From NCBI GenBank assembly GCA_937966115.1, contig CALCKX010000083.1, positions 1 through 64,000 on the forward strand: a DNA stretch of 64,000 nucleotides. Reading direction: 5' to 3'. Positions within the stretch are counted from its first letter, which is position 1. Every line of letters starts with the position of its first letter. Source of the stretch: an uncultured Chloracidobacterium sp. GTDB lineage: Bacteria; Acidobacteriota; Blastocatellia; Chloracidobacteriales; Chloracidobacteriaceae. Shown in pieces: positions 47,654-56,846 of the stretch. The position numbers were made by a program, and so were the translations under genes. Under the pieces are notes generated by a model. It was not told where the DNA came from. It worked only from the letters and a program-made list of their open reading frames with translations, and made no database searches.

Positions 47654-48910
47654 CTATGGGTTGAGAGCCTCGCTCAGCGCGGCGACCGCGAAAGCGATGT
47701 CGTCTTCGGCGAGAATGAGCGGCGGCAATAGGCGGATGACATTGACCCCGGCGTTGAGAACCAGCAACCCGCGCGCCTGGGCCGCCGCAATGTAGGGCGC
47801 CGCCGGCTCGGTCAGCTCGATGCCAATCATGAAGCCGCGCCCGCGCGCCTCTCGAATTCGCGGGCTGGGCAAGGCTCGCAGTCGCTCGAAAAACAGCGCG
47901 CTGTGGCGCGCGACCTGCGCGGGAATTCGCTCTTGCTTGAGGACGCGCAAGGTCGCGCGAGCGGCTGCGCAAGCCAGCGGCGCGCCGCCGAAGGTAGTGC
48001 CATGCTGCCCCGGCGAAAGCTGGATGACGCGCTCCCCAAGCGCGACCGCGCCCATTGGGAAGCCGCTGGCAATCCCCTTGGCCATGGTGAGGATGTCCGG
48101 CTGGAGGCCGACGCCCTCGCAGGCGAAAAACGTTCCAGTCCGCCCAAAGCCCGATTGGACCTCATCCGCGATGAGCAGCGCGCCGCGCTCGCGGCACAGG
48201 CGTTGCGCCGTCTGGAGAAATTCGACTGCGCCGGGACGGACGCCCCCCTCGCCCTGGATGACTTCCAAAATGACGGCTCCAACCTCGTCCGTCACGGCGG
48301 CCTCGAGCGCCGCCTCGTCATTGTAGGGAATATACTTGAAACCGGGCAGCAGCGGCTCGAACGGCTCGCGGTACTTTGGCTCCCAAGTTGCCGCGAGCGC
48401 CCCGGCCGTGCGTCCGTGGAAGCCCCGCATGGCCGCGACGACGCCGTGGCGGCCGGTGGTCAGGCGGGCGAACTTGAGCGCCGCCTCATTGGCTTCCGCG
48501 CCGGAATTACAGAAGAACAGGCGCGTTAGCCCGGGCGGCAGAATCTCCGCCATCTCAGCGTAGAGCTGGGCGCGCTGGTCGTTCCCGAATGAGCCGGAGC
48601 AGGCGATGAGCGTCGCGGCCTGCCGACGGATGGCCGCGACAACGGCTGGGTGGCAGTGGCCTAGGCTAGCTACGCCATAGGCCGCCGTGCAATCAAGATA
48701 GCGTCGCCCTTCGGCGTCCCAGACGTAAGCCCCCTCGCCACGGGTCAGGGTAATCCCGCGCGGGACATACAGCCCCGGGCCGCGCTCCGCCTCGATTCCG
48801 GCCCAGTCGGAGGGCGCCCCGCTTGTCGCCGTCGCTTGGCTCGCGCCGGCTTGCGCGACGCCTTGGTCCATCCCGCGCTCAAGCATTCGGATTTTGGTGG
48901 CTGTTGCCAT
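47654..48910 (-). CDS. Class-III aminotransferase, acetylornithine aminotransferase-like (ArgD/LysJ); start could be 48871
   Basis: YLDCTAAYGVASLGHCHPAVVAAI...CNSGAEANEAALKFAR...RGFHGRTAGALAAT...LIADEVQSGFGRTGTFFA...TMAKGIASGFPMGAV. Confidence 0.88.
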   Translation of the reverse strand: MATATKIRMLERGMDQGVAQAGASQATATSGAPSDWAGIEAERGPGLYVPRGITLTRGEGAYVWDAEGRRYLDCTAAYGVASLGHCHPAVVAAIRRQAATLIACSGSFGNDQRAQLYAEMAEILPPGLTRLFFCNSGAEANEAALKFARLTTGRHGVVAAMRGFHGRTAGALAATWEPKYREPFEPLLPGFKYIPYNDEAALEAAVTDEVGAVILEVIQGEGGVRPGAVEFLQTAQRLCRERGALLIADEVQSGFGRTGTFFACEGVGLQPDILTMAKGIASGFPMGAVALGERVIQLSPGQHGTTFGGAPLACAAARATLRVLKQERIPAQVARHSALFFERLRALPSPRIREARGRGFMIGIELTEPAAPYIAAAQARGLLVLNAGVNVIRLLPPLILAEDDIAFAVAALSEALNP

Positions 48911-51104
48911 TGGCCAGGCTCTTTTTGATGAGCAGCTCAGCCAGGTCAGGCACGACTTCCCATGCGATTTCGCGCACGACGCGGTCGGACATTTCGGCTA
49001 CGACACGCCGCACGATATCGTCCACCAGGGCCGGCGGCAAGGTGAAGCTTGACCAGTCCATGAGCGTGGGGGAGGCATCCTCCGCGATCTGAGGGGCTGG
49101 CGCCGTTACCGGCGCGCCCGCCGTCGGCATCGGTCGGGTCACGTCCGCGGGCTCGGCTGTTTCCAGCGCCGTCGCCGCGGTTCCCTCTGCAGCGAGCGGC
49201 TCGGCGGCGTCAGCCGCCGTTGGCAGCGCTTCCGCTTCCTTGCCAACCGGCGTTTCCACAAACAGCGCGGGCGGCGGGAGCGTCGCCGCCTCCAGGGACA
49301 GGGGCGCGAAAGTCGGCGGCGGAATGACTTCCGCCGCGCCGTCCATTCGCTCCGCCGGGGCGGCGTCCGGTAATGCGGCGCGACCCTGCGCCGAAGCATC
49401 CGCAGCCTCTGGGGCAGGCTGGAACTTTGTGATAGGCGCGTCCTCTGGAACAGGGGCGGCGGCCGTCTCGATTGGGGCGGATAGGTCCGCGATGGTCGCC
49501 ACGACTGAAAACGGCGCCGGAGCAAAGTCTGCGGCCGCCGGCTCTTCTTCCGGCGGCGCCAGCGCGAATGCCGGCGGCGCGGCTTCCGCTTCCCCGCGAT
49601 GAGCGGCTTTCTCTAGCGCGACCGCCATTTCTGGCGCGACTGCCATTTCTGGCGCGACCGCCGTGACTTCCGACGGCTGGGGGAAAGCTTCCGCCCTGAC
49701 TTCGTCCTGCGCCCGTTGGCGCTCGCGGATGGCGCGCAGCTCATCCGGGAGCAGGTCGGTGATCCGCGCCGGCGGCTCATCTTCCATGACGACTTCGAAG
49801 GTCGGCGGCGGCGCTTGCGCTGGCGGCGTCGAAACCATCCCAACCAGGAAGTCAGGCGGCGAAATTGGCTCGTCTATCAAGCTCGCGGCTTCGCGTGACG
49901 AGGTTGTCGGACGAAGCGCCGCGGCTTCAGCCTGCGCCTCGGGCAGGGCCGTCATTGGCGGCGGCGCTTGCGCCGGCGGCATGACCAGCGGCGCGATGCG
50001 CGGCTTCGCAGGCAGGATTGGCTCTGACTGTGCCGCCGGAGCCTCGGCAGCTTCGGCCGTTATAGGTTCGGCCGTTACAGGCGGGGCTTCAGCCGCTACG
50101 GCTTCGACAGCTACGGCTTCGACAGCTACGGCCGGGGCGACTGGCGGCGCTTCCACGGTCTCGGGCGCGGCGACGGGTTGCGGCTTGAGCGGCGTCACCG
50201 GCGCCGGCAAGTCCGTGTCCTCCAACTCGAGCGGCGAATCCATATCGACCGCGATGGGCGCCGCCGCGAGCAACTCTGGCAGCTCGGACGGATCGAGCTT
50301 GGCCGTGGCGGTTCCAAAGTCCGGCGGCGCCATCGGCGAAAACGTCGGGCGAGAAATCGGCGCGGAGAGCGTCTTGGGCGGCTCCGGATAGCTCAGCGCC
50401 GGCGGCGCTTGATCGGCCGGCGGAAGGTCGAGAATAAAATCCGGCGCATCCGCCGCCGCCGCCGGCAGCGGCGCGTCGAGCGGCAGCAGCGGGTCGAGGT
50501 CGGGAAGCCGTCCGTCGTCCAGCTTGGACGGGCTGAGCATGGGAGGTGAAATCTTGATGGTCGGGGGCGGCGCTTCCGAGAGCGGGTCGGGCAGGAAGCT
50601 GTCCAAGTTGAACTTGGGCAAGCTGCTGCCCAGCGCCGAAGGCTCTTTTGGAAGCTCTTTGGGCGCGGCGGGCGGCGGAATTGACCCCAGCGCCAGCGTC
50701 GGCGCTACCGGCGTCGGCGCTACCGGCTTCGGCGCGACGCGCTCCAGCGTGGCGCGCACGAGCGAAACGAACTCCTGCTCCGCAATCGGCTTGACGATAT
50801 GCCCATCCGCCTTGACGCGCTTCGCTTCCTGCGCGTCGTAAGGCTCAAACTTGCCGGTCAGAAGCAAAACCGGGATATGCTTGAAATCTGGATGCTGCTT
50901 GACGTATTCGCACACTTCGTAGCCGGTGCGCCCCGGCATGAAAACATCGGCCAGGATCAGGTCGGGCTGGATGGCGGAAAGACGCGAAACCGCCATTTCG
51001 CCATTACTCATCGTGACAACGTCGATTTCGCACTTCTCAAGGTACAGCCCAAGCATCTTTTGAATGCTCAAGCTGTCATCTGCCAGCAGGACTTTACGAC
51101 GCAT
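48879..51104 (-). CDS. Response regulator with ~560-aa Pro/Ala-rich linker and short conserved-looking C-terminal helix
   Basis: N-terminal REC (KVLLADDSLSIQKMLGLYLEKCEIDVVTMSNG...LILADVFMPGRTGYEVCEYV...GHIVKPI) and C-terminal LVDDIVRRVVAEMSDRVVREIAWEVVPDLAELLIKKSL. Confidence 0.88.
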   Translation of the reverse strand: MRRKVLLADDSLSIQKMLGLYLEKCEIDVVTMSNGEMAVSRLSAIQPDLILADVFMPGRTGYEVCEYVKQHPDFKHIPVLLLTGKFEPYDAQEAKRVKADGHIVKPIAEQEFVSLVRATLERVAPKPVAPTPVAPTLALGSIPPPAAPKELPKEPSALGSSLPKFNLDSFLPDPLSEAPPPTIKISPPMLSPSKLDDGRLPDLDPLLPLDAPLPAAAADAPDFILDLPPADQAPPALSYPEPPKTLSAPISRPTFSPMAPPDFGTATAKLDPSELPELLAAAPIAVDMDSPLELEDTDLPAPVTPLKPQPVAAPETVEAPPVAPAVAVEAVAVEAVAAEAPPVTAEPITAEAAEAPAAQSEPILPAKPRIAPLVMPPAQAPPPMTALPEAQAEAAALRPTTSSREAASLIDEPISPPDFLVGMVSTPPAQAPPPTFEVVMEDEPPARITDLLPDELRAIRERQRAQDEVRAEAFPQPSEVTAVAPEMAVAPEMAVALEKAAHRGEAEAAPPAFALAPPEEEPAAADFAPAPFSVVATIADLSAPIETAAAPVPEDAPITKFQPAPEAADASAQGRAALPDAAPAERMDGAAEVIPPPTFAPLSLEAATLPPPALFVETPVGKEAEALPTAADAAEPLAAEGTAATALETAEPADVTRPMPTAGAPVTAPAPQIAEDASPTLMDWSSFTLPPALVDDIVRRVVAEMSDRVVREIAWEVVPDLAELLIKKSLANGNSHQNPNA

Positions 51105-51150
51105 TGGCCGCTTTCTCCCCTTTCGCGGTGAGGACTGGTGTCAATGTCGA

Positions 51151-52653
51151 ATGCACGAATACAAGCTAATCAGCGGGCGAAAATTAACATCCTTGCCGAA
51201 GCCTGTCAAAAACTTCACTGATAGACCGAGACCACGGGCGCGGCCATCCGCGCGGGCGGCGGTCGGTCCGCCGCGGCCGGGCAAAACCATCCGTGACGCC
51301 ATTCATGGCGACATGCCGTTTTCAGCCGATGAGATGCGCCTGCTCGACACCGCCGCCGTGCAGCGCTTGCGCGGGGTCAAGCAGCTTGGGCTCAGTCATT
51401 TGGTTTATCCGTCGGCGGTTCACACGCGCTTCGAGCATGCCTTGGGCGCGTGTCATTTGGCTGGAAAAATCATCGAAAGTCTCGATAAAAAAGGCGTCTA
51501 TCGCTTTACCGAAGATGATCGGCGACTCATTCGCGCCGTGACATTGCTACACGACGTTACCCACGTGCCCTTTGGTCACACCTTCGAGGACGAGCGGCGG
51601 ATCGCCCCGCGTCATGATGCTGACTTGGCTCGGCTTGACGCCCTCCTGGCGGGCGACCTCGGCGACGAGCTGGTCCGGCAGGGCTTGCTCGAGCCGGTTC
51701 GAGCGCAGCTTGCCAGCGAGATTTCAATGGCTGTGAAACCCGCCGCCGAGACCCAGTTCATCCGCGATATTTTTGCCGGAACGATTTGCGCCGATCTGCT
51801 GGATTATCTTCGGCGCGATGCCCGCTTCTGCGGGCTGACAATTGATTACGATGATCGCATTTTTTCGCTCTTCACGCGCCTGGGCGGACGGCTCGCGCTG
51901 GACCTCCAGCGTCACGGGCTGTTTCGTCACGACGCCCTTTCGGAAGTCGTTCAGGCGCTGCGCATGCGCTATTTGCTGACCGAGCGGGTGTATTTTCACC
52001 ACGCGAAGATCGCGGCCGGGGCCATGCTTTCCAAGGCGCTCGAGCTGGCCCTGGCCGCCGGGCGCTTCCGCTATGACGAGCTGATTTGGCTGCGGGACGA
52101 CGCTTTTTTACACGTGCTCCGCGAGCGGACGGCGCCGCTGCCGAGCGCGCAGCGGCTGCTCGCCGCGCTTGAGGCGCGCCAGCTCTATAAGCCGGTTTTT
52201 CTCGCCACGCGCGATGGGTTGGATGACGCTGGCTTGCTCGCGCTCAAGCGGCGGTTTTACGACAACCGGGAGGGCGCGCGCGAGCGGCTGGAGTCCGAGC
52301 TGTGCGCCGCCGCGGGCGCGCCGGAGGGGAGCGTGATCGTGTATTGCCCTGCGCCGGATATGTCGCTCAAAGAGGCGGGCGTGACCGTGCAAGTGTCGGA
52401 AAACCGCTCCGAGCCGCTTTCAAGCTTGCGACATGCCGAGATCGAGACCTTGCTGGCGCGCCACCGCCAGCTCTGGCGGTTGGTGGTGTTGGCCGCGCCA
52501 AGCTTTGGGCGACGCGATGGCAAAATCCGGCGCGCCCTGACGCGTCTCTGCGAAGAGCGCCTCGGCTTGCCTGATGCGCGCGCGACGCCCGGCATCGGGC
52601 AGCGGCCGCTCGCCTTTGCTCCCGCCCCAAGGGAGCATCAGTCGGAGAAGTAG
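51151..52653 (+). CDS. HD-domain phosphohydrolase (dGTPase-like); start uncertain
   Basis: IRDAIHGDMPFSADEMRLLDTAAVQRLRGVKQLGLSHLVYPSAVHTRFEHALGACHLAGKII...AVTLLHDVTHVPFGHTFEDE. Confidence 0.88.
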   Translation: MHEYKLISGRKLTSLPKPVKNFTDRPRPRARPSARAAVGPPRPGKTIRDAIHGDMPFSADEMRLLDTAAVQRLRGVKQLGLSHLVYPSAVHTRFEHALGACHLAGKIIESLDKKGVYRFTEDDRRLIRAVTLLHDVTHVPFGHTFEDERRIAPRHDADLARLDALLAGDLGDELVRQGLLEPVRAQLASEISMAVKPAAETQFIRDIFAGTICADLLDYLRRDARFCGLTIDYDDRIFSLFTRLGGRLALDLQRHGLFRHDALSEVVQALRMRYLLTERVYFHHAKIAAGAMLSKALELALAAGRFRYDELIWLRDDAFLHVLRERTAPLPSAQRLLAALEARQLYKPVFLATRDGLDDAGLLALKRRFYDNREGARERLESELCAAAGAPEGSVIVYCPAPDMSLKEAGVTVQVSENRSEPLSSLRHAEIETLLARHRQLWRLVVLAAPSFGRRDGKIRRALTRLCEERLGLPDARATPGIGQRPLAFAPAPREHQSEK

Positions 52654-52807
52654 CGATTTCAGAGCTGGCGGCAAGCGCCAGTCTGGGCGACTGGCTGGCG
52701 CGCTTGGGCGGGGCGTCAGCCCCGGCCAACCCGAGCTGCCGCCCGAGGGCGGGCTGAAACGGACGAGCGCCGCCGCGATAGGCGGCTGGAGCCAAGCGCC
52801 CGTCACA

Positions 52808-52835
52808 TTGACAAGCTGTTCGCCAGCCCTATAAT
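52808..52835 (+). promoter_or_regulatory. Consensus sigma-70-type promoter upstream of rpmF-plsX (TTGACA-N16-TATAAT)
   Basis: Both hexamers match consensus exactly; 53 nt upstream of the rpmF ATG. Confidence 0.8.
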
Positions 52836-52888
52836 CGCATGCTTTTGCATTTCCGTCGAAAGCTCCCGAAAGGCGGTCCAGAAACCTC

Positions 52889-53083
52889 ATGCCGAATCCA
52901 AAACGACGGCACTCTTCATCGCGGCGCGGCAAGCGTCGCGCTCATGACGCCCTGGCCAACCCGACCATCGTTCGTTGCCAGAACTGTGGCGCGCCCCGGT
53001 TGCCGCACCGCGTGTGCGGCGAGTGCGGCTACTATCGCGGTCGCCAAGTGATGACGATTCGCCGCAAAAACGCCGAGGAGTAG
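52889..53083 (+). CDS. rpmF: 50S ribosomal protein L32
   Basis: MPNPKRRHSSSRRGKRRAHDAL...CQNCGAPRLPHRVCGECGYYRGRQVM with the two CxxC zinc motifs. Confidence 0.97.
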   Translation: MPNPKRRHSSSRRGKRRAHDALANPTIVRCQNCGAPRLPHRVCGECGYYRGRQVMTIRRKNAEE

Positions 53084-53204
53084 AGGCGCTGGCCGCGCCG
53101 GCGCGGAACCCCCAGGGCTTTGACGCCGCAAGCCAGCTAGGCCGCGAAAAGCCGCAAGCGGCGCGCCGGCGGGCGCCGCTTGCCCGTTGATTGGCAAGAC
53201 CGCA

Positions 53205-54239
53205 ATGCTCAAAATTGTTCTTGACGCGATGGGCGGAGACCGCGCCCCGGCGCCCGAAATCGAGGGCGCGCTGCTGGCCGCCCGCGATCTCGATGTAAAG
53301 GTCTTGCTGGCCGGCCCGCCCGAGCGGCTCAAGCCGGCGCTGCGGGCGGCGGGATGGACGACCGAGCCAATCGAGATCCTGCCGGCAAGCGAAGTCATCA
53401 CCATGGAGGATGTGGCGACGCGCGCCGTGCGCGCCAAGCGCGACTCGTCCCTGCGCGTCGGCATCGAGGCGCTCAAGCAGGGCGCGGCGGCTGGCTTTGT
53501 CAGCGCTGGCAACACCGGCGCGGTTGTCGCGGCCGCGACGCTGTGGCTGGGAACGGTGCCCGGCATTGCGCGCCCGGCGCTGGCCACGCTGCTGCCTGCC
53601 CTGAGCGGGCGCGGCGCGCTCCTGCTCGACATTGGCGCCAACGCGGATTGCAAGCCTGCCATGCTCGACCAGTTTGCCGTCATGGGCGCCGCCTACGTCG
53701 AGCGCATCCTGGGCGTGAGTCACCCGCGCGTCGGCCTGCTCTCGATTGGCGAGGAAGATGCCAAGGGAAACGAGCTGACCCGCGAAGCCCACGCCCTGCT
53801 GCGGCGACAGGACGCGCAGCGGTCTTTTGCCTTCATTGGCAACGTCGAGGGGAAGGACATCTACGCCGGCTTGGCGGATGTCATTGTATGCGACGGCTTT
53901 ACCGGCAATGTCGCGCTCAAGGTCAGCGAGGGGCTGGCGACAACCCTGCTCGCGCGCTTTCAGCGCGAGCTGAGCGCTTTGCCGACATCCGCCCGCGACG
54001 CGCTGGCCGGGCTGGAGCGCGTGAGCCGCCAGTTCGACTATGCCGAGTATGGCGGCGCGCCGCTCCTGGGCGCGCGGCAGCCGGTGGTCATCGGCCACGG
54101 TCGCTCGACCGGGCGCGCCATCTACAATGCGATTCGGGTGGCGCGGGATGCGCACTTGCGCAATCTGAACAATCAAATCGCGGCCGATCCGGCCGTGGCC
54201 GCGATGCTTCGCTTCCCGCATCGCAACGGGGTTTCCTAG
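53205..54239 (+). CDS. plsX: Phosphate acyltransferase PlsX
   Basis: MLKIVLDAMGGDRAPAPEIEGALLA...GFVSAGNTGAVVAAATLWLG...IVCDGFTGNVALKVSEG; follows rpmF as in many bacteria. Confidence 0.95.
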   Translation: MLKIVLDAMGGDRAPAPEIEGALLAARDLDVKVLLAGPPERLKPALRAAGWTTEPIEILPASEVITMEDVATRAVRAKRDSSLRVGIEALKQGAAAGFVSAGNTGAVVAAATLWLGTVPGIARPALATLLPALSGRGALLLDIGANADCKPAMLDQFAVMGAAYVERILGVSHPRVGLLSIGEEDAKGNELTREAHALLRRQDAQRSFAFIGNVEGKDIYAGLADVIVCDGFTGNVALKVSEGLATTLLARFQRELSALPTSARDALAGLERVSRQFDYAEYGGAPLLGARQPVVIGHGRSTGRAIYNAIRVARDAHLRNLNNQIAADPAVAAMLRFPHRNGVS

Positions 54240-54251
54240 GTCGCTTCCGCT

Positions 54252-54737
54252 ATGACTTCCAACGCTTCGCTCTCGATTGGCGACCAAGCGCCAGCTTTCG
54301 CCCTCAGGGACGCCAGTGGCCAGATCGTCAAGCTCGCCGATTTCGCCGGGCGGCGGGTCGTGCTGTATTTCTACCCCCGCGACAACACGCCAGGGTGCGC
54401 CAAGGAAGCCTGCGCCTTCAACGCGGCGCTCGGCAAGCTCGCCGCGCTTGGCGCGCAGGTGATTGGCATCAGCCCGGATGACGTGGCTTCCCACGGGAAG
54501 TTCGCCGCAAAGCTTGGGCTGGCGTTCCCGCTTTTGTCCGACCCCGATCATGCCGTCGCCGAGCGGTACGGGGTGTGGCAGGAAAAGAAAAACTACGGAA
54601 AGACCTACTTTGGCATCGTCCGCTCGACGTTCATCATCGACGAGCAGGGGCGGATTGCGCGCATCTTTCCCAAGGTCAAGGTGGATGGCCACGAGGCGCA
54701 GGTTCTTCAGGCGCTGGCGGAAATGAATCGCGCGTAA
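54252..54737 (+). CDS. bcp: Thioredoxin-dependent peroxiredoxin (Bcp)
   Basis: VVLYFYPRDNTPGCAKEACAFNAALGKL...VIGISPDDVASHGKFAAKLGLAFPLLSDPD. Confidence 0.93.
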   Translation: MTSNASLSIGDQAPAFALRDASGQIVKLADFAGRRVVLYFYPRDNTPGCAKEACAFNAALGKLAALGAQVIGISPDDVASHGKFAAKLGLAFPLLSDPDHAVAERYGVWQEKKNYGKTYFGIVRSTFIIDEQGRIARIFPKVKVDGHEAQVLQALAEMNRA

Positions 54738-54783
54738 GGGTTGTCTCGCGTCAACCGACTCGGATTCCGGAAAGGCGCCGACC

Positions 54784-55356
54784 ATGGCTCGACGAATCGC
54801 AATCGGACCCTGGCTGCTCGCGCTGGCAGGTCTCGCCGCGGCCGCTTGGGCGCAGAGCGTTCCGTCGCCGTCGCCGGCTGGCGAGCGAGCCGCTGAATCG
54901 CGCAAGTTCGCTGACCCGGAAGCCGGCTTTGAAATCGAGCTGCTCCCCGGCTGGCGACCGGAAAGCGCCATCGAGAACGATGGGCGGCGCGCGCTGGAGA
55001 TCATTTACCGCGACCGCAGTCAAGCGCTGCTCAAAGCGCGGCGGGAAGGCATTCCGGCGGATTGCGACGACGACCCGCCCCGCTGCCTGGCCGACCGGGA
55101 AGCGGAAACCTCGCTTCAGTTTCGCCCTGACTTCCAGTTGAAGAAGCGCGAGCGCTTCTCCACCGCTATCGCCCGCGGCGCGCTGTTGACTTTCACGTTC
55201 CGCCGGGTAGGAAAGCCCATGACCGGGCGCTATTACTATTTGCAGACCGACGACCAAACGGTTTGGACGCTTCGCTTCGAGGGCGAAACCCGATTTCACG
55301 ACACGCTGCGCTACCAGACGGATCGCCTGGCCTATTCGTTCCGCCCGCTCCCTTGA
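54784..55356 (+). CDS. Secreted hypothetical protein
   Basis: 190 aa with N-terminal signal; PEAGFEIELLPGWRPESAIENDGRRALEIIYRDRSQALLKARR; no family confidently recognised. Confidence 0.7.
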   Translation: MARRIAIGPWLLALAGLAAAAWAQSVPSPSPAGERAAESRKFADPEAGFEIELLPGWRPESAIENDGRRALEIIYRDRSQALLKARREGIPADCDDDPPRCLADREAETSLQFRPDFQLKKRERFSTAIARGALLTFTFRRVGKPMTGRYYYLQTDDQTVWTLRFEGETRFHDTLRYQTDRLAYSFRPLP

Positions 55357-55547
55357 AGGAGCCTTGAAGGTCGCCTGTCTCGCAAGCGCGGTGCCGGCGC
55401 CCGCGTTGCGGCGCTGACCGCTCTCCCGCCCGGCGCGGCAAGTCGTTTGACATGCCGCGCCGGCTACGCTCACAGTACGCTCCCGGGCGCCCCCTCGGGA
55501 CAGGGTTAGGAAAACCGCCTCTCGCGCGAGGTCGCGCGCTTGCCGCC

Positions 55548-56846
55548 ATGCTCGGACTCGACTTCATTCGCCAAAACCTGGAGCTCGTGCGCCAGTCGCT
55601 GGTCAACCGCCGCTCTGATTTGACGCTGGACGCTTTTGCCGAGCTTGACGCCGCGCGCCGGCGGCTGATTGGGGAAGTCGAGCAGCGCAAGGCGCTGCTC
55701 AACCGCATCAGCCCGCAGATCGGCGCGCTGCTCAAGTCTGGTCAACAATCCGCCGCCGACGCCAAGCGGGCGGAAATGCGGCAGCTCAAAGCCGACATCG
55801 AAGCCCTCGAAGCCGAGCGCGAGGGCGTCGAGCGGCGGTTACAGGAGCTCGTCCGCGTCATTCCAAATGTTCCGCACGCGTCGGTTCCGCCGGGCGACGA
55901 ATCGGCCAACCAGGAAGTCGCCCGCTGGGGGGCGCCGCGCGCCTTCGACTTCGAGCCGAAAGACCACGTCGAGCTGGGGGTTGCCCTGGACATGCTCGAT
56001 CTCGATCGCGCCGCAAAAATCTCCGGCGCGCGCTTTGCCGCGCTCAAAGGGCTGGGGGCGAAGCTGGAGCGGGCGCTCATCAACTTCATGCTCGACCTGC
56101 ATCTGGGCGAGCACGGCTATGTCGAAGTGCTTCCGCCCTTCATCGTCAATGCCGATTCGCTGTTTGGCACCGGGCAGCTCCCCAAGTTCGAGCAGGATTT
56201 GTTCAAGCTGACCGATGAGCGCGGTCTGTATCTCATTCCCACCGCCGAAGTGCCAGTCACTAACCTGCATCGCGGCGAGTTGCTCGACGGCGCGCGCCTG
56301 CCCATTCGCTACGTTGCCTACACGCCTTGCTTTCGGAGCGAAGCCGGCAGCTACGGGCGCGACACGCGCGGTTTGATTCGCCAACATCAGTTTGACAAGG
56401 TCGAGCTGGTGGCATTTGCGAAGCCGGAGGAAAGCTATGCTGAGCTGGAGCGCCTGACATCCCATGCGGAGGCGGTTTTGCAACGGCTGGAGCTGCCGTA
56501 CCGCAAGGTGACGCTGGCGACCGGCGACCTAGGGTTCGCTTCAGCCAAGACCTACGATCTGGAAGTTTGGCTGCCAAGCCAGGGGACGTACCGGGAAATA
56601 TCCTCCTGTAGCAACTTTGAAGCCTTCCAGGCGCGGCGCGCCGATATTCGCTTCCGGCGCGAGCCAGGGGCGAAGCCGGAGTTTGTCCATACGCTCAATG
56701 GGTCGGGGCTGGCGGTTGGGCGGACGTGGCTGGCGCTGCTTGAGAATCATCAGCAAGCGGACGGCTCGGTGACTATCCCGCCGTCCCTGCGGCCCTACTT
56801 GGGCGGGCTGGCGCAGTTGGGCGGCGGCCCTCGGAGTTCGGCATGA
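55548..56846 (+). CDS. serS: Seryl-tRNA synthetase
   Basis: [24 protein letters not shown]...[63 protein letters not shown]; internal ATG chosen. Confidence 0.96.
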   Translation: MLGLDFIRQNLELVRQSLVNRRSDLTLDAFAELDAARRRLIGEVEQRKALLNRISPQIGALLKSGQQSAADAKRAEMRQLKADIEALEAEREGVERRLQELVRVIPNVPHASVPPGDESANQEVARWGAPRAFDFEPKDHVELGVALDMLDLDRAAKISGARFAALKGLGAKLERALINFMLDLHLGEHGYVEVLPPFIVNADSLFGTGQLPKFEQDLFKLTDERGLYLIPTAEVPVTNLHRGELLDGARLPIRYVAYTPCFRSEAGSYGRDTRGLIRQHQFDKVELVAFAKPEESYAELERLTSHAEAVLQRLELPYRKVTLATGDLGFASAKTYDLEVWLPSQGTYREISSCSNFEAFQARRADIRFRREPGAKPEFVHTLNGSGLAVGRTWLALLENHQQADGSVTIPPSLRPYLGGLAQLGGGPRSSA

